DNA of 64,000 nt from contig NZ_CP120639.1 in the NCBI RefSeq assembly GCF_029537235.1, forward strand, positions 496,001 through 560,000, written 5' to 3'. This document shows positions 28,644-38,395 of this stretch, piece by piece; position 1 is the stretch's first letter, and each line of letters begins with the position of its first letter. The notes beneath the pieces are model-generated. The model searched no databases, was not told the DNA's origin, and saw nothing but the letters and a program-made list of their open reading frames with translations. This stretch comes from Rhizobium sp. 32-5/1. GTDB lineage: Bacteria > Pseudomonadota > Alphaproteobacteria > Rhizobiales > Rhizobiaceae. The translations under genes and the position numbers were made by a program.

Positions 28644-29263
28644 TCGGATCTTCCTTCTAATCTTGCCCTCAACGCTGCATTTTCAGCTTCCAGCTGTTGC
28701 AGCTTCTGGCGAAGCGGCGCGACTGCTTGCTCAACCTGCTGTTCGGTGTAGCGGGGGATGATGTGCTGGGGACAGTTCCAGTCGTATGCTTCGAGCCGGA
28801 GCTTGAATATCCGCTCTGCACGGCCCCTATACGTCGGATCGGATACGAGGTCCGTGAGCGATTGGTCGGCGTCGAGCGTCAGCCGCTCGACGTGGACATA
28901 GACTTTGAGCCGGGTCCGTCGGACATAGTCCATGAGAAACAGACAGGCGCGGTCGTTTGCTGCAAAATTCCCTGCGCTGATGTACTGGCGGTTTCCGCGA
29001 TAGTCGGCAAATGCCATCGTTTGCGGATCGACAACCTTGAGGAAACCGATTTTCCCACCGCGATGTTGAACATACGGCCAACCCGTCTCTGACACAGACG
29101 CGATATAGAAGCTGTCGCGCGTCGCGATGAAAGCGATTTCGTTCTCCGTCAAAGTATCCGAAGGCCGATCGTTCTCGCCCAGCCATATCTGGTCCACCCC
29201 CATATCCGCCTGCGCGGCTCGGACGCTTTGCGTCACGGCGACTTCCAGAAAGTGGTACGGCAT
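28640..29263 (-). CDS. Pyridoxamine 5'-phosphate oxidase-like flavoprotein
   Basis: 207 residues. The split-barrel PPOX fold is recognised by [35 protein letters not shown] (in parts), [16 protein letters not shown] and RACLFLMDY, which bind FMN or F420. A C-terminal coiled-coil segment follows ([27 protein letters not shown], split). This subgroup is usually adjacent to detoxification genes; here it overlaps the DUF1348 gene by 4 nt. A reductase or oxidase of small electrophiles is possible but unproved. Confidence 0.8.
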   Translation of the reverse strand: MPYHFLEVAVTQSVRAAQADMGVDQIWLGENDRPSDTLTENEIAFIATRDSFYIASVSETGWPYVQHRGGKIGFLKVVDPQTMAFADYRGNRQYISAGNFAANDRACLFLMDYVRRTRLKVYVHVERLTLDADQSLTDLVSDPTYRGRAERIFKLRLEAYDWNCPQHIIPRYTEQQVEQAVAPLRQKLQQLEAENAALRARLEGRSE

Positions 29264-29352
29264 ACCTCGTCTCCATACTCAAGCAGGCCCGCATCAGTGG
29301 AGAATGCGGGCCTTAATCTGTCTTCAGGTGGCCAAATCCTTCGGCTAAAGTA

Positions 29353-30339
29353 TCAGTCTTGCAAGGCCCAGTCGGCTACTTCCCAGCGCATCTGACCCCG
29401 ATCGGAGACCACGCGACCAAGACCTGGGAACGGCATGTGTGTCGCAGCGATTAGGGCACCTTCCGAGGCAGCTTGTGGGAAGAAGCGATCGCGCATGGCT
29501 TTCGCAGCAGCCTGATCTTGTTCGAACAGGAAGAAGACGTCCGTCGCAGCCGGATGGACGACCGGGAAAATCATGTCGGAAACCATGATCAGGCTCTTGC
29601 CGCCATCCTCGATGCGGACGCCGATATGGCCAGGCGTATGGCCGGTCAGGTCGACAATCGAGACGCCGGGAACGATCTCACGCTCTCCGTCGATCGCTTG
29701 CAGCTTCGGATAGAGGCGTACCACCTCTTCAGCCATCTTGAAGCTGGGCTGCAGGAAATCAGGCGCTCCATTGCGCTTAGCCCGGTCGGTCCAGTGCTTG
29801 ACGTCACGGCGATCTATATAGACCTCAGCATCCGGGTAATTGTTCTTACCGCCGAGAACCAAACCGCCCATGTGGTCCTGGTGCATGTGGGTCACGACAA
29901 CGGCATCGATCTGGCTCGGCTTCAGACCGAGCGTGGCCAGCGCCTGCGGGAGATGCCCGGTTTCCCCGATAGAACCTGCAGCGCCGGCATCGATCAGGAT
30001 GCGTTGCTTACCGTCTTCAACGAGGTATTGATTGAACAGAAAACGTACCCCGCTGGGTCTAGCCGTAAATTGGGCCTTTGCGGCCTTTTCCACTTCCGGG
30101 GCTGAGCGTCCCGGGAAATAGTTGTATGGCATATCGGCACACCCGTCCGTCAGCGCCGTCACCGTAAATCGGCCGATGCGAATCTGTGCAAACGGCGTTG
30201 TTGCGACCGGGGCTCCGGCAGCTTGGGATGTCGCAGCCTCGGCAGTCAAGTCGCTGAGCAGACTTCCGCCGAAAAGGGTTCCTCCCACGAGACCAAGAGG
30301 CAGGGCGCTCGCGAAGGCGCGGCGTGAAAGCTGAGGCAT
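29353..30339 (-). CDS. Exported metallo-beta-lactamase-fold hydrolase
   Basis: 328 residues from MPQLSRRAFASALPLGL, which carries a twin-arginine-like signal followed by a hydrophobic stretch and an Ala-rich cleavage zone. The zinc site is VVTHMHQDHMGG, with further ligands in DLTGHTPGH and ATHMPFPGLG. This set matches quorum-lactonase-like MBL proteins with Tat signals. The upstream ATG at 30411 would add 24 residues that lack family resemblance. Lactone or ester hydrolysis in the periplasm is plausible. Confidence 0.8.
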   Translation of the reverse strand: MPQLSRRAFASALPLGLVGGTLFGGSLLSDLTAEAATSQAAGAPVATTPFAQIRIGRFTVTALTDGCADMPYNYFPGRSAPEVEKAAKAQFTARPSGVRFLFNQYLVEDGKQRILIDAGAAGSIGETGHLPQALATLGLKPSQIDAVVVTHMHQDHMGGLVLGGKNNYPDAEVYIDRRDVKHWTDRAKRNGAPDFLQPSFKMAEEVVRLYPKLQAIDGEREIVPGVSIVDLTGHTPGHIGVRIEDGGKSLIMVSDMIFPVVHPAATDVFFLFEQDQAAAKAMRDRFFPQAASEGALIAATHMPFPGLGRVVSDRGQMRWEVADWALQD

Positions 30340-30458
30340 GCCATTCTCCTCTGATTGAGTCGCTGATGTTTTTGATGCCTGTGAAGATCTCGGCATTAGA
30401 AAGTTGCGCATGGCTTCCCCAGTCGGTGATTGATGTAGACAGCAGTTGACACTCGGTA

Positions 30459-31172
30459 TCAGTTTTGCTGTTTCGGCTTTGCGGCTGTTCTGATGAGCGC
30501 TGCGACTTCGTCAGGGTGGGACAGCATTACCGCGTGGCTGCTGCGAACCTCTACGACCGCGGCCCCTGCGCGAGCGGCCATCGCGGCCTGCGCTTGAGCG
30601 GGTATCATCCGATCTTCCGTTGCGAGCAGATAGAAGGATGGCTTGGCTTTCCATGCCGCAGAGGTGATCTTGCCCTGGACGGCTTCAAGGCCCCACGGCC
30701 TCTGGGCGGCAGCCATGAACTTCGCTTCGGCGGGGTCTATGTCGGCCGAGAATGAGGCCGCAAACTTCTGCGGATCGATTTTGATGAAGCCATCCCTCGG
30801 CGGAAGGAGTGGGGCTTTTTCCGCACCGGGGACCTCTTGCGAAGCAAGGTCAAAGACGGATTCCCCGACGTCGGGAACGAAAGCTGCCAGATAAACGAGA
30901 GCCAGGACCTTTTCTTCGCTCCCGGCTTCCGTAATCACGGCGCCACCATAGGAATGTCCGACGAGCACAACTGGATGTTTCGCCTCGGCAATCACGCTTT
31001 TGGTGCGCTCAACATCCTGATCGAAGGTTACGGCAGAGTTCTGAACAACGAGAACCTGATAGCCTTCCTCCGACAAGGTGTCATAGACCTTTCGCCAACC
31101 GGAGGCATCCACGAACGCGCCGTGCACGAGCACTACTGAAACGGATTCGGTTAGAGGACGAGAAGTAGCCAT
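30459..31172 (-). CDS. Cytoplasmic alpha/beta hydrolase, paralogue of the one at 14306
   Basis: 237 residues with SVVLVHGAFVDASGW, nucleophile elbow GHSYGG, a late catalytic His in RSSHAVMLSHP, and the same overall layout as the hydrolase at 14306-15103 but without the signal peptide. The family is annotated as alpha/beta-hydrolase of the EstC-like group; activity unknown. The promoter region contains the second copy of the ATAGAC palindrome repeat, suggesting control by the FixJ-type regulator. Confidence 0.8.
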   Translation of the reverse strand: MATSRPLTESVSVVLVHGAFVDASGWRKVYDTLSEEGYQVLVVQNSAVTFDQDVERTKSVIAEAKHPVVLVGHSYGGAVITEAGSEEKVLALVYLAAFVPDVGESVFDLASQEVPGAEKAPLLPPRDGFIKIDPQKFAASFSADIDPAEAKFMAAAQRPWGLEAVQGKITSAAWKAKPSFYLLATEDRMIPAQAQAAMAARAGAAVVEVRSSHAVMLSHPDEVAALIRTAAKPKQQN

Positions 31173-31334
31173 TGCGCGAGCTCCCGGGTTACACGATTTG
31201 ACCGATCTGTCCGCGAAAGCTCAGCATTGAGTTTTAAGCGGATATAGCATTGGCTTCGATGAGTGTGATGTCGCACGGGCAATGCCGGCGTGCCCCACTC
31301 GCTTGAAGGCCATTTGTAGGGCTGATGAGGCCAA

Positions 31335-31413
31335 CTCTCAATTGAGACATTGGTCCCCTCCGACTAGACGAAGGGACTGCTGAAATAGACGTTGGTCTAT
31401 AATCTCAGCTAAC
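31335..31413. repeat. Duplicated regulatory region, copy 2, with palindrome ATAGAC-N4-GTCTAT
   Basis: It aligns with 24505-24583, including CTCAATTG, CGACTAGACGAA and AATCTCAGCTAAC. The palindrome here is ATAGACGTTGGTCTAT (31385-31400), with the arms identical and the loop different. It lies 163 bp upstream of the divergent alpha/beta hydrolase. Confidence 0.7.
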
Positions 31414-31852
31414 CTAATATCTCGGAACAGCGTAATTTTCAGCCCCGCATCAGCATTACAGCCAGCACCGGGGCAGACCCAAAACACACTGACGCGAGAT
31501 CGTGTCCCGCTGCGTGTTTTAACTTCGCCGTGACTTCCGAACGGAGCCGAAAATTGATCAGGGATCAAGATCCTCGCGAGCGAGCAGCGCAGATGTGGGA
31601 CATTGCTGCAAGGTCGCGGCCTGGGAAGGGGCACGCCGTCGCCAATGCTGAGACGCACTGAACCGTCCTAACCTATCTCCGAAGGAGATCGCGGCAACAG
31701 CGGGCGGCACGGGCAGCCAAATTGCCGGCCACAGCGAGACGTGGCTGACGGCATCCCATCTGGCTGCCGAGACCAACAAGCGGTTTAAGATGGGTTACGC
31801 GGCAGATTTGGGGCGGACAAATCCTTCCTCAGCATGTGAAATAGCTGAACGT

Positions 31853-31874
31853 CCGCCTTGAGCGGAATCGAACC
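31853..31874. repeat. T-arm-like 22-bp repeat, copy 2
   Basis: It is identical to 18082-18103 and lies at the end of an unexplained open frame. The reverse complement has the GGTTCGATTCC T-loop shape; no complete tRNA is present. Confidence 0.5.
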
Positions 31875-32018
31875 ATCGACCCCTGCCTCGGATCTCGCTC
31901 AGCAATTGAAATCTCTTCGATTAGGGCAAGTGGCGTCGGGGTTCTGTTGCTGGCTTTTCACCGGATTTGCAACCTGGATGATCATATCACAGATCTGGGA
32001 CGGAGATGGGCAGGCAGG

Positions 32019-33019
32019 TTAACCTGACGACACCCTGCTGCTCATGACCGCCAATGCGGTTGCCTCGTCGGTAATGACGACATTCACATATTTTGCACGC
32101 AGGCACGACAGGACTGCGTCGCGTTTTCCAGACCGGCGGCAATTCCGATGGAAAGCACCCGGCTGCGGCATGATTCCAGACTGATTCCGATCGTGCGCGC
32201 ATTGAGTTCGGGATCGACGATGTTCCCCTCGGCATCGATATATCGGCTAAGGATATCACCGACGGCACCGTTGCGTTTGAGCTGCTCATGCTGTTGCAGC
32301 GATACATATCCTGACTGGATCAAAACGGAGTCTTGCACCATCGCGCCGATGCCGAAGCAGATCACCGGGACACGCGCCGCAAAATCCAGAACTGCCGCAA
32401 TGGTCGGGTCGTGTTCCAGTGCCTCCTTGGTCGAGGCATGTCCGAAGACAGCCGGCACGGGCAGCAGGGTTGCGATGCCCTTTCCAGCGCTGGCGAACAA
32501 TTCGGCGACGTTGTTTGTCTGGGGTCCGGAGTAGCGCACATTCATGGAGCCATTGAGCAGCACGACTTCGACGCCCTCATTCCAATAGGGCGGCAGGCGG
32601 CGGGCGACCGCGGTCATCGTGCGTCCCCAGGAGATGCCGATTGCCGGAATCTTCCCGAGTCCGGAGAGATACTGCCCCGCCGCCCGCGCGACACTATCAA
32701 GAACCAGCGCCGAATCCTGATCGCCACCGCTTGGCACGATCACGGCTTCCTTGATTCCGAAAGCGGCCTCGAACCTGCTTTCGAGACCCGGCAGGCGCGG
32801 CGTATGCGGCACGATCTCGATGCGGACGAGCCCCGTTTCCTTGGCCTCCGTCAGAAGGCGCCTTGCCTGCCAGCGTGTCAGCCCCAGCTCTATCGACAAG
32901 TCGCTCATGGTCATGTCGAGATGGTAGTAACGCTTGGCAACCTGGATCATCAGTTGTTCGCGCTGCTCGGGGGTCAGGGAACGGAACTGAATCTCACGGT
33001 CCAGACGGTCAGGTTTCAT
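32019..33019 (-). CDS. SorC/DeoR-type sugar-binding transcriptional regulator, frame broken at 32124-32127
   Basis: About 333 residues. An N-terminal helix-turn-helix (MTMSDLSIELGLTRWQARRLLTEA) is followed by the SorC sugar-phosphate binding domain (GISWGRTMTAVARRLP, FGHASTKEALEHDP and CFGIGAM). One extra A in the minus-strand A4 run (32124-32127) restores the normal ending LEKRDAVLSCLRAKYVNVVITDEATALAV (in parts) to a TAA at 32019. The family resembles EryD/SorC activators whose ligand is a phosphorylated sugar. It is the last gene of the minus-strand catabolic operon, 6 nt after the second FGGY kinase. Confidence 0.85.
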
Positions 33020-33025
33020 GGCCAA

Positions 33026-34535
33026 CTATCCCTTCAACTGGCCCGTTGCCAAGCGCCGGGATTGCGGCGTCAACAGTTCCGTCGCCTCCAGATATTCGCC
33101 AAGCAGCTGTTGATAGGTTGCGTGGGCCATCATGTCGGGATCGATCATGACAGTCTCCTGCCGCACCGCGTCCGCCGCGGCAAACAGATCGGCGACGAGG
33201 CCGGAACCAGCCGCGGCGGCGGCGGCGGCGCCGATGATCGTCAGATTTGCCTCCTTCGGAAGCTCGACCGGTATACCGATGGCATCCACCGTCGCCTGCA
33301 GCCACAGCCTGTTCTTGGCATAACCGCCCGATGAAACGATGCGCTCGACTGGCACGTTGAGATCATGTACCCGCTTCAGCACGTTGGCGGACGCCAGCGC
33401 CACCCCTTCGATTGCCGATCGGTACATGCTGGCACGATCGTGTCCCAATGACAGACCGATGATGGCCCCCGAAGCAGCGGCTCGCGATAGGGCGTCCGGT
33501 TGCCCATGAAATAATCGAGCGTCAGAAGACCGGTGCCACCCACCGGTATTGCTGCTGCCCTTTCCCGCAACGCCGCGCGACCATCAGCGTCAAGCTCGAA
33601 GAGGTTCTTTTCGAACCATGTCAACACCGAACCGGCCGACACCTGGCCAGCCTCCACAAGCCAGTGATCATCGACCAACGCATGGGGATAAGGTCCCCAA
33701 AAACCCTGCATCGGCCGCTGCACATCAAGCTGAAACAACTGGACGACGGAGGTGCCGCCGATCATCAGCATCTCGCCCGGCTTTATCGTGCCCGCGCCGA
33801 GCATACCGATATGCGCGTCGATCCCCCTTGGGATAGGACCGGCCGGTCGGAAAGACCGAGATGCGCCCGAGCGCTTTCGCTGATCCGGTCGATCGGGGCA
33901 CCAACGGCAAAAATCTCTGGCGGAAGCTTGTCTTCTAGCCCTGCGACGCCAAACTCCGCGTAAAGCTCAACCGGAAAGCGTTGCCGGACAGAATCATAGT
34001 TCCATTTGCAGGTGGCATTCATGCGCGAGCCGACCCAGCCACCGGTTAGCATGAAATTGATATAGTCCAGGCATTCGCAGAGGATATCAGCTTCGTCGTA
34101 GATGTGCCGCTCATGGCCGGCCAGCCACATCGCCTTGGAGATCAACCACTCCGATGCGTTGGCGCCACCGACATAGTCCATGACTGGATTCTTCGAGGCG
34201 CTGCTGCGGTCGGCCTCGGCAGCTGCACGGCAGTCCATCCACAGCAGCGCTGATCGCAACGGTGTCCCATCGCGCTTACAAGCGACAACGGTCGAGGCCG
34301 TGGTGGCCACGCAGATGCCGGCGATTTCGGGCATATCCAGTGTTTGCATCAATGCCCGGGAGGCCCGGCCCAGCGCGCGCCACCAGTCGAGCGGTGATTG
34401 TTCCGCCCAGCCGGGACGCGGATAGACCGTTTCATAAGGCTCCTCGCTCTCTCCCAGCATTCGACGATTTTCGAGGTCGAAGATGCCAACCCGAACGCCG
34501 CCCGTGCCAAAATCAAGACCGAGGAGATAAGCCAT
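33026..34535 (-). CDS. FGGY-family carbohydrate kinase, frame broken at 33823-33827 and 33466-33470
   Basis: About 503 residues when repaired. The N-terminus LLGLDFGTGGVRVGIFD is the ATP phosphate-binding loop and the catalytic Asp is in LLWMDCRAA. The C-terminal adenosine block is RIVSSGGYAKNRLWLQ. Two minus-strand G5 runs each need a sixth G: 33823-33827 gives SQGGIDAHIGMLG and 33466-33470 gives RGAIIGLSLGHDRASMY. Phosphorylation of a pentose, tetritol or ketose is likely. It is the second FGGY kinase in the operon; the one at 38396 is only distantly alike, so they probably act on different substrates. Confidence 0.8.
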
Positions 34536-34556
34536 GCAAATGCTCCGATGCTTCTG

Positions 34557-35572
34557 TTAAGGGCGGAACATGATCTTCGAGAAGAATTCGGTCTTGTTCT
34601 TGATCTTATCGAACATGGCGGGCAGTTCCTCCAGGGAAGCTCATGCGTGATCATGAATTCCCACCTCAGCCTGCTAGTGGCGAGCATGTCAAGCGTGACC
34701 GTCCATTGCTTGCCTGGATAGGGCGCACCGAAGGAATTCCATGCCCCGTGCAAGGAAACTTCCTGACGCAGGAAATGCTGGAACGTCTTGTTTTCCAACG
34801 TCACGTCGGCGACCGGAATGCCGATGAACACGACATGGCCACCCGGTGCTGCAAGTTTTGCCGCAGTATTGATCGAAGAATTGTGGCCAGCCGCCTCGAC
34901 GATGATGTCGTATTTCATATCCGCAGGGATGGTGTCCGTGACGAGGAAGGTGTGCTCGGCACCCGCCTCCCGCGCCTGGGCCAGTTTTTCCTCCGACACG
35001 TCGATGGCGACGACTTCGGAACAGCCCATGAGTTTCATCCACTGGATGGCAAACAGGCCGATCGGGCCGCAACCGATCACGGCACCACGCTGGCCGGCAG
35101 TGGGCGGAGCCTTCCAGATGGCATGCAGCGCAATGGATGCCGGGTCGATCATGGCTGTCGCTCGCGGATCCATGCCCTTGGGCGCGCGCAGCAGATTGCC
35201 CACGGGTACGGCGACGAATTCGGTATAGGCGCCATCGCGGCGCGAGCCGAAATAGTCATAGTCGCGGCATCGGGAGAAGTTCCCCGTCAGGCATTGGTCG
35301 CAGGCATAACATGGCAGCATCGGCGGCACGCCCATCAGCTCGCCGATCGAGAAGCCCTCCACGCCCTCGCCGATTTCCGTAATGTGGCCGGAAAATTCGT
35401 GGCCACAAACAATCGGCATCTTGTGGGCCCCCTTGATCAGCATGCGGGGAATATCGGAACCACAGACCCCGACAGCGGCGACCTTAAGCATGACATGGCC
35501 CGGTTTCAGCTTTGGTTTAGGGATATCTTCAAGACGAATATCGCCGGGAGAGTACATGACCGCTGCGCGCAT
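34557..35572 (-). CDS. Zinc-dependent alcohol/polyol dehydrogenase (MDR), frame broken near 34634-34638
   Basis: About 338 residues from MRAAVMYSPGD. Catalytic zinc ligands are seen in GVCGSDIP and GHEFSG, structural zinc cysteines in CYACDQCLTGNFSRC, and the NAD loop in VIGCGPIGLFAIQ. These mark the sorbitol/threonine dehydrogenase branch. A missing base in the minus-strand TTCCC run restores HELSLEELPAMF or HELPLEELPAMF and a TAA at 34557. The upstream 67 codons of the open frame overlap the GldA-like gene and are not real. Substrate is probably a sugar alcohol or its oxidised form. Confidence 0.8.
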
Positions 35573-35609
35573 TTGGCTGTTCCTGTCTTCTAACAAAATA
35601 TGCAGCGCT

Positions 35610-36749
35610 TCAGAGCTGCTGGGTAAAGGCATCGGTAGCAATGATCGCGTCGCGAACAATGGCAACGGATAGGGGAACGGCGACCTTCCATGTCGGCGAC
35701 CTCGGCAACAGCGCCGCCTCCGCCACCCGCTCGATATCGGCCTTGCTTGCGGAAGCCAGATTGAGATCGGCAAGCCGCGTCGGCAGTCCCAAACTGCGGC
35801 AGAAAAGGGCCATTTCGCTGACTTCGGCGAGAGGCCGGCCTTCGAGCATCAAGAGGCACAGGACCCCGAACGCGACCTTCTCGCCGTGAAAGAAGGCATG
35901 CGTTTCGTCGAGCACGGTGAGGCCATCATGGATACCGTGAGCGGCGGAGACGCCGCAATTCTCAAAACCGAGGCCCGACAGCAAGGTGTTGGCTTCGATG
36001 ATATTTTCGACGGCTAGGGTCAACGCGCCTTTCTCGGCAGCAAGCTTGGCGGCCAGCGCATCGCGCATCAAGACATCGTGGCAGGCCCGGGCAATGGCGA
36101 TGCCGGCTGTCGGCGGCAGCATATTTGGTTTGACCAGGTTGTTTGAGTTGGAATCGAGATTGGAGCGCGCCTCGAACCAGGTCGAAAGAGCATCGCCGAT
36201 ACCAGAGACAAGGAAACGAACCGGCGCGTTGACAATCACCGCGCTGTCGACAATCACCATATCCGGATTGCGACCGAGCGAATGCGCCTCCTGATAAACC
36301 CCATCCTCCGTATAGCGAACGGCGACAGCACTGCACGGCGCATCGGTGGACGCAATGGTTGGCACAATGACGATCCTGGTTGCTGTCGCGATAGCCGCCA
36401 TCTTGGCGGTATCGGCCGTCTTCCCGCCGCCGATACCGACGACGACCTGCGCTCCAGATGCCTTCACCAGGCCGGTGATCCGGTCGATTTCGGCGCTTGA
36501 ACATTCGCCGTTGAAGCGTTCGATCTGAAAGATGAGGCCAGAGGCTTCCATCGTCGTTTTCAGGACGTCGCCATACTGGTTCACGACAAAGGGATCGGCG
36601 AGCAGAAAGGCCCGCGAGCCCAACTGCGCGACATGCTCGCCAAGCCGCGCAATTTCCCCGGCGCGCTGAATATATTTGTTCGGCCCGCCATAGGACCGGC
36701 CACCCAGATTCCCCTTATCGTCCGCCACTGAAATCTCCTTCCCACTCAC
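35610..36749 (-). CDS. Glycerol-dehydrogenase-like (GldA) iron/zinc alcohol dehydrogenase
   Basis: 379 residues. The NAD loop GIGGGKTADTAK at about residue 105 and PTIASTDAPCSA are typical of GldA. Metal ligands are likely the Asp in GIGDALSTWFE and the two His in AAHGIHDG and ETHAFFHGEKVAFG. The family oxidises glycerol and small diols and polyols at C2. It has the full family length. It is spaced 37 bp before the zinc dehydrogenase and 63 bp after an SDR, in the same direction. The start could lie slightly downstream of 36749, since the first residues are not conserved. Confidence 0.85.
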   Translation of the reverse strand: MSGKEISVADDKGNLGGRSYGGPNKYIQRAGEIARLGEHVAQLGSRAFLLADPFVVNQYGDVLKTTMEASGLIFQIERFNGECSSAEIDRITGLVKASGAQVVVGIGGGKTADTAKMAAIATATRIVIVPTIASTDAPCSAVAVRYTEDGVYQEAHSLGRNPDMVIVDSAVIVNAPVRFLVSGIGDALSTWFEARSNLDSNSNNLVKPNMLPPTAGIAIARACHDVLMRDALAAKLAAEKGALTLAVENIIEANTLLSGLGFENCGVSAAHGIHDGLTVLDETHAFFHGEKVAFGVLCLLMLEGRPLAEVSEMALFCRSLGLPTRLADLNLASASKADIERVAEAALLPRSPTWKVAVPLSVAIVRDAIIATDAFTQQL

Positions 36750-36812
36750 AAAAGTGGAGAAACGTGTTGATATCGACCCGTGGCCTGCTTCCAGCGGAGC
36801 ACACGCCCATCA

Positions 36813-37571
36813 TCACCAGCCGCCGTTTACGTACCCGCCATCCACGGGCAGCGTTGTGCCGGTGACATAAAGTGCTGCAGGGGATGCAAGGAACAGGCAT
36901 GTTCCAACGAGATCATCGACCGAGCCCCAGCGCTTGAGGGCGGTCCTGTGTTCGATCTTGCCTGCCAGTTCTGGCACCGACCAGATGTCTTGGGTCATCG
37001 ATGTCTTGTGATAGCCGGGCGCGACGGCATTAACCCGGATACCGTCCGGTCCGAACTTGTGGGCCAAGGCGCGCGTGAGGCCGACGATGCCGGTTTTGGA
37101 AGCGCAATAGGCCGGCACCCTGTCATCGGCGAGGTAGGACAACATGGATGCGGTGTTGATGATGGCGCCCTTGGATACCTTCAAGAGCGGATACGACGCC
37201 ATGGCCAGCCGCATGGCGCTGTTCATATTGACGTCAATCACCTCCAGATAGGCGTCCTCGTTGAACTCCTCGTCGGGTTTGACGATACCTGCAGCATTGA
37301 TCAGCACGGACAGCGAACCGAGCGACGGCACGAATGCATCAATTGCCGAGCGGTCCCTGACATCGAGTTTTTCGAAACGAATTGCCGACAGGGCCGGGTC
37401 CTTGCGGGCGCGGTCGATTTTGTCCTGTGATGTGCCGGTTGCCACCACCTGCGCGCCCATGCCTGCAAAGCCCTGGGCAATCGCCAGGCCGATACCGCTG
37501 GTCGCGCCAGAGACAAGTACCGTCTGGCCGGCGTAGAGATCCTTACGGAACGTATCCAGTATGCCTTGCAT
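36813..37571 (-). CDS. Short-chain dehydrogenase/reductase, sugar-alcohol type (1)
   Basis: 252 residues from MQGILDTF. Cofactor motif SGATSGIG, NAAG at about residue 91, catalytic Ser in IINTASMLSYL and YCASK. The C-terminal VTGTTLPVDGGYVNGGW is SDR-typical. An AGGAGG site lies eight nt before this ATG but only two nt before the ATG at 37577, so I take 37571. It is in the middle of the polyol operon. It probably interconverts a polyol and a ketose. It is distinct from the next SDR (about 30 percent alike by eye). Confidence 0.85.
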   Translation of the reverse strand: MQGILDTFRKDLYAGQTVLVSGATSGIGLAIAQGFAGMGAQVVATGTSQDKIDRARKDPALSAIRFEKLDVRDRSAIDAFVPSLGSLSVLINAAGIVKPDEEFNEDAYLEVIDVNMNSAMRLAMASYPLLKVSKGAIINTASMLSYLADDRVPAYCASKTGIVGLTRALAHKFGPDGIRVNAVAPGYHKTSMTQDIWSVPELAGKIEHRTALKRWGSVDDLVGTCLFLASPAALYVTGTTLPVDGGYVNGGW

Positions 37572-37615
37572 GCGCATTTCCTCCTGAGTTTTCTTTTTCT
37601 GTCGCCGGCGTCGAT

Positions 37616-38389
37616 CTACCAGAGCGTATAGCCGCCATCGGCCGCGACGATCGAACCGGTCATCAAGCTCGATGCGTCCGACGCCAGGAACAAAATGACG
37701 GCCGCGATTTCCGGCGGCTGGCCCATGCGGTTCATCGGCGTATTGCCGACCCAGTGCTTCATCATCTCCGGATCGTCATAAACGTAGCGGGTGAGGTCCG
37801 TTTCGATATAGGTCGGAGCCACCGCATTGACGCGGATGTTGCGGGTCGCCCATTCCGCCGCAAGTGACCGTGTCAAATGGTGGACCCCGGCTTTGGAGGC
37901 ATTATACTGCGCCTGTTCCTGGGGACGGTTGACGATATCGGCCGACATCGAACCGACATTGACGATATTGCCGCCACCCTGATCGATCATCGCCTTGCCG
38001 AACGTGCGGCAGCACCAGAAGACGCCATTGAGATTGACGTCGATAACCTTCAGCCACGTCGGATCGTCCATGGTCTCGGCCGGGCGGTTGGAGATTGCGA
38101 TGCCCGCATTGTTGACGAGGATGTCCACCCGCCCGTGCTTTTCGGTGATCGACGCATGCACGGCCTCCACCGCGCGCGGGTCGGTGACGTCGAGCACGGC
38201 GCTGTCGACCTGGCGCCCCTTCGCATTCAAGTCTGAAGCCGCCTGGGCTGCCGCGTCCCCGTTCATGTCGGTAATGATGACCTTGGCTCCCGCCTCGCTC
38301 AGCGCGTCCGCCGTGGCAAAGCCGATGCCACGGGCAGCGCCGGTGATGACGGCGGTTTTTCCCTTGAGGCTGAAAAGTTCGAGATACAT
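37616..38389 (-). CDS. Short-chain dehydrogenase/reductase, sugar-alcohol type (2)
   Basis: 257 residues. TGAARGIG cofactor motif, DMNGD specificity for NAD after beta-2, NNAG, catalytic Ser in NVGSMSADIVNRPQEQAQ, and YNASK. The C-terminus SIVAADGGYTLW is common in polyol dehydrogenases of the xylitol/threitol/arabitol group. It lies 6 nt downstream of an FGGY kinase, so oxidation to a ketose followed by phosphorylation is a natural reading. Exact substrate not assignable. Confidence 0.85.
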   Translation of the reverse strand: MYLELFSLKGKTAVITGAARGIGFATADALSEAGAKVIITDMNGDAAAQAASDLNAKGRQVDSAVLDVTDPRAVEAVHASITEKHGRVDILVNNAGIAISNRPAETMDDPTWLKVIDVNLNGVFWCCRTFGKAMIDQGGGNIVNVGSMSADIVNRPQEQAQYNASKAGVHHLTRSLAAEWATRNIRVNAVAPTYIETDLTRYVYDDPEMMKHWVGNTPMNRMGQPPEIAAVILFLASDASSLMTGSIVAADGGYTLW

Positions 38390-38395
38390 AAATGC

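Larger units (their letters stand above)
31173..32018. other. Gene-poor region of 846 bp
   Basis: It contains the ATAGAC palindrome repeat at 31335-31413 and the T-arm-like repeat at 31853-31874. On the plus strand, 31674-31860 is open and reads in part LSPKEIAATAGGTGSQIAGH and TNKRFKMGYAADLG, up to the TGA that begins the T-arm repeat. It looks coding but has no start and no family that I recognise, so it is probably the tail of a lost gene. Nothing else was seen. Confidence 0.5.
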
